NCBI RefSeq assembly: GCF_030380735.1
Contig: NZ_JAUDRZ010000030.1
Location: forward strand, 206,035-270,034
Direction of reading: 5' to 3'
Source: Rhizobium sp. S152
Lineage (GTDB): Bacteria > Pseudomonadota > Alphaproteobacteria > Rhizobiales > Rhizobiaceae
DNA length: 64,000 bases
The notes beneath the pieces were generated by a model. That model ran no database searches and was not told the origin of the DNA. It saw nothing but the letters and a program-made list of their open reading frames with translations. Positions within the stretch are counted from its first letter, which is position 1. Each line of letters opens with the position of its first letter. A program made the translations under genes and the position numbers. Of the stretch, positions 8,502-16,157 are shown piece after piece.

Positions 8502-8777
8502 GTGATGCCTCGCTCCTGATCTTTCACTCTCCATAGGACAGCTGGCCACGACGGAGCAAGGCTTTTGCGCAGGCGTCGCGACGGCGCACACAATTGTGCC
8601 GTCCGGATGATGTGGCTGCTCCTCCTTGGATGGAAGATCGTATAATATAAAATCTTACATATTAAGTAAGTCTCGGATTTGGTAAGGTTAATAAACGGTT
8701 ATATTTTGTATTCTTGAATTGCTAATGTAATACATCTCCCAGAATTAACGTAAAATTAACCATTGGGAGTTGGAGTA
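8502..8777. other. AT-rich intergenic region upstream of the low-complexity secreted protein
   Basis: Roughly 8640-8760 is markedly AT-rich compared with surrounding coding DNA, with many TATA-like strings, and probably contains the promoter for the gene at 8778. I could not fix one pair of -35/-10 boxes. GGGAGTTGGAG at 8765-8775 is the ribosome-binding site. Confidence 0.5.
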
Positions 8778-10028
8778 ATGGTAAGAAACACGCTTGGCGT
8801 TGCAGTCGCAGCCGCATTCTTCATGAGTTCAACCTGCTTGACGGTTGCCGCACCGCTGACGATCAACTGCGCAATTGCATTGCCGGGCAGCATCGAACAG
8901 CGGCTTTGCCTGCCGACCTATTCGATTGAGGCTGCCGACGACTTCAAGAGCGACGATCACAGCCGCCCGACGCAGCGTTCAGCCCGCAACGAGACTGCAG
9001 CCCCAAGCAATCCGGCCTCCGGTGGTGAGAACCCGGGCGACGGCGAGAATGAAGGCGGCGGTGAAGACGACGGCGGCAATGGCTCCGGCCCGGTCACTCC
9101 GCCGCACAGTGGACATCACCCTCACCATCACGGCCATCACCATGGCGGTGGAAAGCACCAGCCGGGCAAGCCCCGCGATGGGCAGCACCCCGGTCCCGGC
9201 GGATGGAAGGATCACAAGGATCACAAAGACCACAAGGATCGCGACGAACACAAGGACCATAAAGACCGTAGCGAACACAAAGACCGTAAGGACCATAAGG
9301 ACCACAAGAACGATAAGGACCGGAAGGATCACAAGGACCGCAAGGATCACCGGGACGGCGGCGACAAGAAGGATCGCAAGGACCATAAGGATCCCAAGGG
9401 TAACAAGGACCGCAAGGATGGCGACAAGACCCGCAAGGATGGCGGGAAGCGTGGCTCGAATGTGAACGATGATCGCAAGGGTCCGTTTGGCGGCAAGACC
9501 AAGCCGGAAGGGGACCGCGATAACAAGGATCGCGCTCCGCAGAACAACAACCAGCCGGCACGTAAAGACGGTCCGTCTCAGTCGAACAACAACCCGCAGA
9601 CCCGCGGCGAGAGCAACTCTCCGCGCAGTGGCAGCCAGCAGGACCGCAACGAAAACACGTCCTCTAACAACGGCAACCGCTCGGGCCGTAACGACAGCGC
9701 GTCTCCAGGCAACGGCAACCAGCAGGGTCGCAACGAAAGTCAGCCGTCGAGCAACAACAGCCAGCAGGGCCGCAATGAAAGCGCGTCGGCCAACAACGGC
9801 GGACAGCAGGATCGCAATGAAAGCCCGTCGTCGAACAACGGCAATCAGCAGGGTCGCAACGAGAGCGCATCGTCCAACAACAACGGTCAACAGGGGCGCA
9901 ATGACAACGCGCCGTCGGACAATGGCAGCCAGCAGGGCCGCAACGAAGGCGGGCCTTCGAACAACGGCAACCAGCAGACCCGCGGTGGAAACCAGCAGTC
10001 GGGCAACAACAAGTCGTTCTCCCGCTAA
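8778..10028 (+). CDS. secreted low-complexity repeat protein (His/Lys/Asp-rich, Asn/Gln/Arg-rich)
   Basis: 416 residues, family not recognised. Residues 1-25 form a signal peptide (hydrophobic core, probable cleavage after VAA). A short conserved-looking head (about 26-60) has Cys31 and Cys44, which could form a disulfide. Then come an acidic Gly/Asn/Glu linker (70-105), a His-rich patch (109-122), a Lys-Asp-His block with KDHKDRKDHKD-type repeats (144-224), and an Asn/Gln/Ser tail (285-402) of about eight units resembling NNGNQQGRNESxSS, ending in NKSFSR. No globular domain is visible after residue 60. The ATG at 8778 has a good Shine-Dalgarno; a TTG at 8763 is less likely. A terminator follows. 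Export is supported by sequence; a matrix, metal-binding or polyanion-binding role is only a guess. Confidence 0.8.
   Translation: MVRNTLGVAVAAAFFMSSTCLTVAAPLTINCAIALPGSIEQRLCLPTYSIEAADDFKSDDHSRPTQRSARNETAAPSNPASGGENPGDGENEGGGEDDGGNGSGPVTPPHSGHHPHHHGHHHGGGKHQPGKPRDGQHPGPGGWKDHKDHKDHKDRDEHKDHKDRSEHKDRKDHKDHKNDKDRKDHKDRKDHRDGGDKKDRKDHKDPKGNKDRKDGDKTRKDGGKRGSNVNDDRKGPFGGKTKPEGDRDNKDRAPQNNNQPARKDGPSQSNNNPQTRGESNSPRSGSQQDRNENTSSNNGNRSGRNDSASPGNGNQQGRNESQPSSNNSQQGRNESASANNGGQQDRNESPSSNNGNQQGRNESASSNNNGQQGRNDNAPSDNGSQQGRNEGGPSNNGNQQTRGGNQQSGNNKSFSR
9207..9449 (+). repeat. in-frame Lys-Asp-His tandem repeats
   Basis: Degenerate 6-9 base repeats (variants of AAGGACCAC / AAGGATCGC) encode residues 144-224 as runs of KDH, KDR and EHKD. 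Codon-level variation (AAG/AAA, GAC/GAT, CAC/CAT) suggests long-term selection on the protein rather than recent slippage. Confidence 0.85.
9630..9983 (+). repeat. in-frame ~42-base repeats encoding QQGRNES units
   Basis: About eight imperfect repeats with a 39-45 base period encode units built on N-G/N-QQ-G/D-RNE-S. The spacing is regular enough to suggest expansion by unit duplication. Confidence 0.8.
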
Positions 10029-10057
10029 GCTGTTCATGCATCAGAAACAAGTCTTCC

Positions 10058-10084
10058 AGGAGGCCCGGCATTGCTGGGCCTCCT
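10058..10084 (+). terminator. terminator after the low-complexity protein gene
   Basis: 11-bp stem AGGAGGCCCGG / CTGGGCCTCCT (one G-T pair) with a 5-base loop. There is no clean T-tract (CGGTCTTC follows), so efficiency is uncertain. Downstream to about 10230 I see no gene. Confidence 0.65.
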
Positions 10085-10234
10085 CGGTCTTCTGCCTGCC
10101 GTCACGGGGCAATGGTGACGCCATCGCAAACGGATCGGCGAGTGCCGGTAGTCGCCGCGACGGCCAGATCGGATTGCAGCACGGGCTTTTCCACGCGTTT
10201 GACCGTTTTTTATTCCGTGCCGCAGCTTTTTTGC

Positions 10235-10263
10235 TTGCGCCGAAAATTTCAAAAGACTAACAG
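10235..10263 (+). promoter_or_regulatory. possible tRNA-Pro promoter
   Basis: TTGCGC (10235-10240), 17 bases, TAACAG (10258-10263), about 22 bases before the mature tRNA 5' end. Confidence 0.4.
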
Positions 10264-10284
10264 GATCAGGCCGTAACGGCAGGT

Positions 10285-10361
<77 letters not shown>

Positions 10362-10371
10362 TTTAAAACAG

Positions 10372-10400
10372 ACTTTCGGCAGCCCCCAGGAGCCGAAAGT
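10372..10400. terminator. hairpin after tRNA-Pro
   Basis: Perfect 9-bp stem ACTTTCGGC / GCCGAAAGT with an 11-base loop, starting 10 bases after tRNA-Pro. There is no T-run on the plus strand; it may be a processing or termination signal for the tRNA transcript. The remaining bases to 10600 show nothing else. Confidence 0.45.
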
Positions 10401-10600
10401 GACATCCTCACAAAACGTCGTGATCGCATGAACCACCGCGAAAGCGACTGCCATGCATCTCTATTCACATAATGTTACGAGCCGAGATGTTTGGTTGATT
10501 AAACACATACCGGCGCGCATAGTCGGAGCATTGTCGGCTATGGATGGGCGGCCGGCGATGGTGCATCGGTTGGGGCAGCCCTTGTGGGACTTGCGGGTCA

Positions 10601-10813
10601 ATGCTTAAGACGCCAATTCTTCCTCGTGACATGCCACTGTTCTCGGACGATCTCGATCTCCTGTCAGGGGTTCTCGGCGATGTGTGTAACAAAAGGGGCC
10701 TCAAGCGCGATACGCCTGAGGCCGAGCGCATCGGCTCGCTCATTATTCAGCTTTATAAGCAGGGTGTACGCGACAGCGGCAAGCTCGCCGATCTCGCGAA
10801 GGCCTATCTCTGA
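10601..10813 (+). CDS. conserved small hypothetical protein
   Basis: 70-residue soluble protein with a helical C-terminal half (PEAERIGSLIIQLYKQGVRD). The reading frame extends to 10544, but the upstream residues are not protein-like. ATGs at 10601 and 10631 are both possible and neither has a strong ribosome-binding site. I recall similar small proteins in rhizobial genomes, with no known function. It is convergent with the small membrane protein at 10816 (stops 2 bases apart). Confidence 0.6.
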   Translation: MLKTPILPRDMPLFSDDLDLLSGVLGDVCNKRGLKRDTPEAERIGSLIIQLYKQGVRDSGKLADLAKAYL

Positions 10814-10815
10814 CG

Positions 10816-10965
10816 TCAGTTTTCCTTGATGGAAACGCCGTTCTCGCCGATGCGCATCTCGACGCCGTCAGGCTTGCTCTCTTCGTGATAAAGATAGGCG
10901 CCAAGGCCTATGACGATGACGACGAGTGCGCCGATGATGAAATATAGATTGTTTGCGCGGTTCAA
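10816..10965 (-). CDS. 49-residue single-span membrane protein
   Basis: Short frame starting with TTG at 10965 and preceded at good distance by GAGGG. The protein has a short polar N-terminus (MNRANN), one transmembrane helix (about residues 7-26, rich in Ile/Val/Gly) and a charged tail ending GENGVSIKEN. The clean hydrophobic/charged pattern and the ribosome-binding site make it likely real despite its length. Function unknown. Confidence 0.6.
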   Translation of the reverse strand: MNRANNLYFIIGALVVIVIGLGAYLYHEESKPDGVEMRIGENGVSIKEN

Positions 10966-11028
10966 CGAATTACCCTCAACGTTTTGATAACGTGACGTAA
11001 AACGCGAATAGAGCCGTTTTGTTCCGGC

Positions 11029-11322
11029 TCAACCGTCGTTGGCGGCACTGAGGTTTTCTGGACGGATGCCCTCATCGACGCTCGTGCGCTCCTTTAGTCG
11101 CACACCTGGCCCGCCTTCGTCCTGATTCCCGCTTGCGATAAACAGCACGCCCGCCGTCTCCAGCGCATGCTGGACAGCCAGCACGGTGTGAGATTCGGCG
11201 TTGTGGTCGCCGCGTTCCAATGTTTCGATGGTGCCCACGGGCACGCCGGAAGCGGCTGCCAGTTGCTCGATGCTCATACCGGTCATGGCGCGCGCGCCGC
11301 GGATTTGTGTCGCTGTGATCAT
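11029..11322 (-). CDS. XRE-family helix-turn-helix protein
   Basis: 97-residue DNA-binding protein with a Cro/CI-type helix-turn-helix: ITATQIRGARAMTGMSIEQL, then AAASGVPVGTIETLERG. It ends with a short segment (VLFIASGNQDEGGPGVRLKE) seen in many small alphaproteobacterial regulators. The frame extends upstream to 11448, but the ATG at 11322 begins at the domain and the upstream residues are not conserved in style. It lies just downstream of, and on the same strand as, the polysaccharide genes, so it could be co-transcribed. No target known. Confidence 0.8.
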   Translation of the reverse strand: MITATQIRGARAMTGMSIEQLAAASGVPVGTIETLERGDHNAESHTVLAVQHALETAGVLFIASGNQDEGGPGVRLKERTSVDEGIRPENLSAANDG

Positions 11323-11371
11323 GGATGAAAATCTAGCGTGCCGCGCGAACTTCGCAAGGGGTGGCAAGCAT

Positions 11372-12604
11372 TCAGGTGAGCTGCGTGCTGCGGTGGCGCT
11401 GTTCCAGCGCGGCACATCCCCAGACGATCCCGAGCAGCAGGTAGACATGGCGCCAGTGGTCGATGTCGATCACGTTGCCGATCGCGGCATGGCCGATGAT
11501 CGAGATCCAGCCAATCATCAGGTATGGCTGCCAGAAGCGGTTCTTCAGAAGGTTCTTGAAGCCGAGATAGAAGGTCCAGCACAGCATTCCGATATAGCTG
11601 ACGAAGCCGAGCCAGCCATAGGTCGTCAGCGACTTCAGCCAGATATTGTGCTCGTCCTCCGGAAAGATCGTGCCGAACACCATGGGGCCGATGCCGAGAG
11701 GGCGCTCCATCATCATCTGGAAGCCGATACGGTGACGGTCGAAACGCCCGAGATGCTCGCCATCATATTCCTGAACGAGCTGCGCGCGCGTCGAGAAGAG
11801 ATCACTCACCTTGGGCGACTGCATGGCGATCAGCAAAGCCACGACCATCATCATGATCGCGGCAAGCGAAAGCACGAGGATGCGCAGCCGGAACGCGCCG
11901 CTCCGCTCCTTCAACAGCATGACGAAGATCAGCAGCAGGATGGTGAGGAAAAACAGGCCCCAGGCGGCGCGGGAAAACGACAGGAAGACCCCGAGCGAGA
12001 GGATAAGCAGCGCACCCGCCTTGAACCAGGCCGTATTCAGCCTGCCGGTAAGGATGCCGTGCACGAGGTAGAGGGAAGGGGGGACGAGATAGGGGCCGAA
12101 GACGTTCGGGTCCTGGAAGGCGCCCTTGGCACGGTCGTAAAGGGTGAATACTTCGGAGCCCGGAAACGCATGGAAATAGCCGAGGATGCCGAGCATCGAA
12201 GTGATAACCGCGGCGACGACCCAGGTGTTGAAGATCAGCGGCAGGCGGCGCGCATTGTCCTCAACGATCGCCGCGCAAAACACCGCCGTCAGCGCCAGGA
12301 AGGTGGAGACCGCCACATACATCGGCCCGCCCGTCAGGTCCTTCATCTGCGTGAGCGACAGCATGCCGCCGACGTTGAAGGTGATGAGCAGCACGAGGAG
12401 CGGTGCGACGTAGCGCGAGATCCGCAGGCCCAGAATGAACCAGATAGCGAGAAGCCCGGCCATCCACAGTTCATAGGGCGCCGGCTCGTTGATGACGAAG
12501 CCGGAGAGGAAGATGCCGAACGCGAAAAGGCCGGAGCCGATCAGGCGCATCGTGGCGCGATGCGGTTGGGCGACGCGCGGATATGTCGCCGCAACGGCGC
12601 TCAA
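11372..12604 (-). CDS. O-antigen ligase / Wzy-like polysaccharide polymerase
   Basis: 410-residue inner-membrane protein with about ten hydrophobic spans and one large periplasmic loop (about residues 270-330) containing GIGPMVFGTIFPEDEHNIWL, matching the Wzy_C/O-antigen-ligase signature with its conserved His near a Pro. It probably polymerises lipid-linked repeat units in the periplasm. It starts with TTG at 12604 and overlaps the stop of the upstream phosphotransferase in a TTGA arrangement, so the two are translationally coupled. It is the last gene of the four-gene minus-strand part of the polysaccharide locus. Ligase and polymerase cannot be told apart by sequence; the context favours polymerase. 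Confidence 0.85.
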   Translation of the reverse strand: MSAVAATYPRVAQPHRATMRLIGSGLFAFGIFLSGFVINEPAPYELWMAGLLAIWFILGLRISRYVAPLLVLLITFNVGGMLSLTQMKDLTGGPMYVAVSTFLALTAVFCAAIVEDNARRLPLIFNTWVVAAVITSMLGILGYFHAFPGSEVFTLYDRAKGAFQDPNVFGPYLVPPSLYLVHGILTGRLNTAWFKAGALLILSLGVFLSFSRAAWGLFFLTILLLIFVMLLKERSGAFRLRILVLSLAAIMMMVVALLIAMQSPKVSDLFSTRAQLVQEYDGEHLGRFDRHRIGFQMMMERPLGIGPMVFGTIFPEDEHNIWLKSLTTYGWLGFVSYIGMLCWTFYLGFKNLLKNRFWQPYLMIGWISIIGHAAIGNVIDIDHWRHVYLLLGIVWGCAALEQRHRSTQLT

Positions 12605-14160
12605 TATGCGTTTTCCGTGTTGAACAGGCGGATCGGTGTCAGGAACAGGATCTTCAGGTCGAACCAGAGCGACCAGTTCTCGATATAGTAGAGATCGTAG
12701 GCCGTGCGGAACTTGATCTTGTCGTCATTGTCGATCTCGCCGCGCCAGCCATTGATCTGCGCCCAGCCGGTGACGCCGGGTTTGACGCGGTGGCGAGCGA
12801 AGTAACCCTCGACGACATCACCGAAGGCGCGGTCGCGCGTCTGCGCGAGAACGGCATGCGGTCGCGGACCGACGAGCGACAAGCCGCCCTGCAGCACGTT
12901 GATGAGCTGCGGCAATTCGTCGATCGATGTCTTGCGGATGAAACGGCCGACGCGGGTGACGCGTGGGTCGCCTTTGGTCACCGCTGCCTTGGCCGTGGGG
13001 TCGGCGAGCTCCGTGTACATCGAACGGAACTTGAAGACGTTGATGACCTCGTTGTTGAAGCCGTGACGCTTCTGCATGAAGAAGATCGGCCCCTTCGATG
13101 TCGCCTTGATGGCGATCGCGGTGCCAAGCATGATCGGCCACAGCAGGGCAAGCGCAATCAGCGCGAAGAATATGTCGAAGCAGCGCTTGGCGACGGAATC
13201 CCAATCGCGGATCGGCTTGTTGAAGATATCGAGCATCGGTACCGAGCCGATATGCGAATAGGCGCGGGGGCGGAAGCGGAGGCGGTTCGCATGGGCGGCC
13301 AGCCGAATGTCGACCGGCAGCACCCAGAGCTTCTTCAAGAGCTGCAGGATTCGGGCCTCGGCCGAAAGCGGCAGCGCGATGATCAGCATGTCGATGCGGG
13401 TCATGCGCACGAACTCAACGAGTTCGGCGATCGTCCCGAGCTTCGGATAGCCCGCCACCATGATCGGTGAGCGCTTCTCGCCGCGGTCGTCGAAGATGCC
13501 ACAGATGCGAATGTCGTTATCGCGCTGCTGCTCGAGTATGCGGATCAGGTCCTTGGCGGGCTCGCCGCCGCCGACGATGACCGCGCGTCGCTCCATGACG
13601 CCATTGCGCGCCCAGTTGCGGATGCCGTAGGCGACGAGAAAGCGGGAGCCGAGCAGGAACAGCGCGCCGGCGCAGAACCAGGCAAGGTCCGCCTGCGCTT
13701 GCGACCAACTGAGGCCCTTGAAGACGGCGATCGTACCCGTGACGCCCACGAAGACGCCTGCCCAGCCGAAAAACACCCGCGGCAGGAGATGGGCACGGGT
13801 GCGAAGCGCCGGAATGGAATAGGTGTCGATCGTCTGTAGCGCGATCACCAGCAATCCGGCGATCAACGCCGCCGTAAGCAGCCGATGCGAGAATGCCTCG
13901 GAACCGTCGCCGGGCCAGACGAGGAAAGCGAGCAGGCCAATGACCATCTGCGACAGAAACTCGAAAAGGCGGAACTGGCCGATCAAGATGGAGGGTGAGC
14001 GTGTGCCATCGCTGAACTGCGCGGCGATCTGCCGGGCATAGGCGTTGATCGGCTCGCCCGAGGTCGGTTCGCCGCCCACTTCTCCGCGTCTCGATATGTC
14101 GGAAACCTGCTTCCTCAGCGCTTCCAGATCAAACTGATCGTTTTTCTCTGCCTTGTTCAT
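12601..14160 (-). CDS. undecaprenyl-phosphate hexose-1-phosphate transferase (initiating)
   Basis: 519-residue polyisoprenyl-phosphate hexose-1-phosphate transferase of the WcaJ/ExoY-PssA type, which loads the first sugar onto undecaprenyl phosphate. The N-terminal half has four to five membrane helices and a nucleotide-fold domain (VIVGGGEPAKDLIRIL). The C-terminal catalytic domain starts after KRCFDIFFALIAL and holds GPIFFMQKRHG, FKFRSMY, TSIDELPQLINVLQGGLSLV and GPRP, then KPGVTGWAQING. It overlaps the polymerase by 4 bases and lies 55 bases downstream of the GT4 gene. Resembles HfsE/UppE-type enzymes for adhesive polysaccharides, from memory. Confidence 0.93.
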   Translation of the reverse strand: MNKAEKNDQFDLEALRKQVSDISRRGEVGGEPTSGEPINAYARQIAAQFSDGTRSPSILIGQFRLFEFLSQMVIGLLAFLVWPGDGSEAFSHRLLTAALIAGLLVIALQTIDTYSIPALRTRAHLLPRVFFGWAGVFVGVTGTIAVFKGLSWSQAQADLAWFCAGALFLLGSRFLVAYGIRNWARNGVMERRAVIVGGGEPAKDLIRILEQQRDNDIRICGIFDDRGEKRSPIMVAGYPKLGTIAELVEFVRMTRIDMLIIALPLSAEARILQLLKKLWVLPVDIRLAAHANRLRFRPRAYSHIGSVPMLDIFNKPIRDWDSVAKRCFDIFFALIALALLWPIMLGTAIAIKATSKGPIFFMQKRHGFNNEVINVFKFRSMYTELADPTAKAAVTKGDPRVTRVGRFIRKTSIDELPQLINVLQGGLSLVGPRPHAVLAQTRDRAFGDVVEGYFARHRVKPGVTGWAQINGWRGEIDNDDKIKFRTAYDLYYIENWSLWFDLKILFLTPIRLFNTENAY

Positions 14161-14215
14161 CAGGCCACCGCCGCTGTTAACAGGACGGCAATAGCAGAAA
14201 GCCCCTAAGAAACTT

Positions 14216-15385
14216 TTACGAAGCGGACGCAGCCGATCGCTTGCGGCGGCGGTCGATCAGATCGTGATAGAGCCGCAGGACGTCGTTCGCCATGACCGAC
14301 GCGGAGAACACCGCCTTCACCTTGCCCATTTCCGGCATCGTCTGGTCGTGCCAGCCCGGAACGCGGATTGCGTCCGCCATGATCCGCGCAAGGTCGTCGG
14401 CATCATCGGGTTGTGCCAGAGCGGGGCTGTCCTTTCCAAGCGCCTCGGGAATGCCGCCGACGCGCGTGGCGATGATCGTCTTGCCGGCAGCAAGGCCCTC
14501 GAGGACGATGTAGGGCATGGCCTCGGCACGCGATGGAACGACAAGGTTCTGCGCCATGCCGAACGCCTGCTGCACCCGCATCGCCGGCAGCATGCCGATG
14601 CGCTTGCCAAGCCCGCGCTCGACCATCATGTCGCGGTAGCGATCGCGGTCGGGGCCGTCGCCGATCATCAGCGCGGAGAGTGGCCGGCCGAGGATGCGCT
14701 CGGCCTTGGCGAAGGCGTCTATAAACAGATCGGGACCCTTGAGGTCCCGGAGCATGCCGACGTAGATGTAGTGGACGGCATCCGATCGGGTCGGAATGAT
14801 CTCGAAGTCGCGTTCCCCTATGCCGTTATAGATCAGCCGCGTTTCCGTTCGCGGACGGCCGACCTTCTTCGTGTAGGTGTCCCGCTCGTATTCGCAGATG
14901 AACACCAGCGCATCGGTGAAGTGCTCCTGCAGCCGTTCCATGCGAAGCACGAACTGGCCGGTTAGCGATGCGCGATTGTAGTGCAGGCTTCCGCCATGCG
15001 CGGTATAGAGGCGGGCTACGCTATACCTGTTCACCCGCAGAGCTGAGCCGACAAGTCGCGCGAGCACGCCGCCTTTGGCGCCATGCCCGTGCAGCACATC
15101 CGGCCGCAAGCTTTTGATGTTCTTGTATGCCTCCCACATCACGCCGATGTCGGAAAAACTGACGGAGCGGCGGATCGGCACGCGCGTCAGTCCGAGGGCG
15201 AGGTAGGGGCGAATATCGTCGAAGAGATTGTCCTCGTGCTCGCCGCCGGTCGAGCTGTCGCAGATGATGCCGACCTCGTGTCCCGCCTTGCTGTGCTCCA
15301 TCACCAGATCGCGCACATGCCGGAAAATTCCGCCGACCGGTGACCTGAAGCAATGAAGAATGCGGAGTGGGCGCTGTTCCGTCAT
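14216..15385 (-). CDS. family 4 glycosyltransferase
   Basis: 389-residue GT-B fold retaining glycosyltransferase. The N-terminal acceptor domain contains LHCFRSPVGGIFRHVRDL. The C-terminal nucleotide-sugar domain contains YVGMLRDLKGPDLFIDAF and the GT4 signature SRAEAMPYIVLEGLAAGK with its conserved Glu residues. It is cytosolic or membrane-associated and probably adds a sugar to the undecaprenyl-linked repeat unit. It begins 6 bases after the OPX lipoprotein gene ends, so they share a transcript. Confidence 0.92.
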   Translation of the reverse strand: MTEQRPLRILHCFRSPVGGIFRHVRDLVMEHSKAGHEVGIICDSSTGGEHEDNLFDDIRPYLALGLTRVPIRRSVSFSDIGVMWEAYKNIKSLRPDVLHGHGAKGGVLARLVGSALRVNRYSVARLYTAHGGSLHYNRASLTGQFVLRMERLQEHFTDALVFICEYERDTYTKKVGRPRTETRLIYNGIGERDFEIIPTRSDAVHYIYVGMLRDLKGPDLFIDAFAKAERILGRPLSALMIGDGPDRDRYRDMMVERGLGKRIGMLPAMRVQQAFGMAQNLVVPSRAEAMPYIVLEGLAAGKTIIATRVGGIPEALGKDSPALAQPDDADDLARIMADAIRVPGWHDQTMPEMGKVKAVFSASVMANDVLRLYHDLIDRRRKRSAASAS

Positions 15386-15391
15386 TGATGG

Positions 15392-15967
15392 TCAGAACAA
15401 CCGCTCGCGAACATAGACCGTATCGCCGGCGATGATCGCCGAGGAGATATTCACCCGGCCGGTAATCACCTGGCCGTTGATCTTGCGCGTCACATCGACC
15501 GCACCCTGATTGGCGCGCGAGGTAAAGCCGCCGGCCACCGCCACGGCATTCTGCACGGTCATTCCGGGCACGTAGGCATACTGGCCGGACTGACCGACTT
15601 CGCCCATGACGAAGATCGAGCGATAGCGATCGACATCGATCGTGACATCGGGATCGCGGAGATAACCCTGCTTCAGCTTCTGAGCGATCTGCCCGGAAAG
15701 CTGCTGCAGCGTGCGCCCCCGTGCCGGCACCTGGCCGACGAGCGGGAAGGCGATGTAGCCGGCCTGGTCGATCGTGTAGGTGTTGGTCATGCTAGGCTGG
15801 TCGAACACGGTAATGCGAAGCCGATCGCCGCTATCGAGCGAATAAGGCTGGATGGTTGCCTCGTTAAAGGCGCGCGGCGCGGGCTTGTAGCTGTTGCAGC
15901 CGCTGAGCACCGCGGCAGCGGCGGCAAAGCTTAGAGCCATCAGGAGTTTTGGCTGGACGAACGACAT
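15392..15967 (-). CDS. polysaccharide export lipoprotein (Wza/OPX family)
   Basis: 191-residue outer-membrane polysaccharide export protein. It has a signal peptide ending in a lipobox (VLSGC at about residue 24), the Poly_export domain (SLDSGDRLRITVFDQPSM, then DVTIDVDRYRSIFVMGEV) and one SLBB-like segment (QYAYVPGMTVQNAVAVAGG). It is short compared with E. coli Wza (about 380 residues) and lacks the C-terminal helix that forms the outer-membrane barrel, like several alphaproteobacterial OPX proteins. It is first in the minus-strand operon, divergent from the Wzc-like gene. Confidence 0.93.
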   Translation of the reverse strand: MSFVQPKLLMALSFAAAAAVLSGCNSYKPAPRAFNEATIQPYSLDSGDRLRITVFDQPSMTNTYTIDQAGYIAFPLVGQVPARGRTLQQLSGQIAQKLKQGYLRDPDVTIDVDRYRSIFVMGEVGQSGQYAYVPGMTVQNAVAVAGGFTSRANQGAVDVTRKINGQVITGRVNISSAIIAGDTVYVRERLF

Positions 15968-16157
15968 TCGCGGCGGCTCACAGGAAACGATTTGATCCTG
16001 ACCGTTATTGTTCCGTTAGGGTTAATGGCTGGTAAAAATCGAGAGCTTTTTGGAATTTGCTGTCGTTTGCCGGGCTTGAGTAGGCGAAATATACATTAAC
16101 CGTTGAGTTACTATAGTCATTTACCCTCGCGTCCACGTTTGTTCTTGGAGTACAGGC
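15968..16157. promoter_or_regulatory. divergent promoter region between OPX and Wzc-like genes
   Basis: 190-base AT-enriched gap between two divergent polysaccharide genes. It must contain start signals for both directions. TATAGT at 16112-16117 is a possible plus-strand -10 box, but no matching -35 box is clear. Confidence 0.45.

Noticed and set aside
9207..9983. CRISPR-like repeats
   Set aside because: Repeats are in-frame protein-coding, imperfect, and have no unique spacers of constant length; no cas genes.
11201..12688. 495-codon plus-strand frame over the polymerase-like gene
   Set aside because: Charged non-globular translation opposite a well-supported membrane protein.
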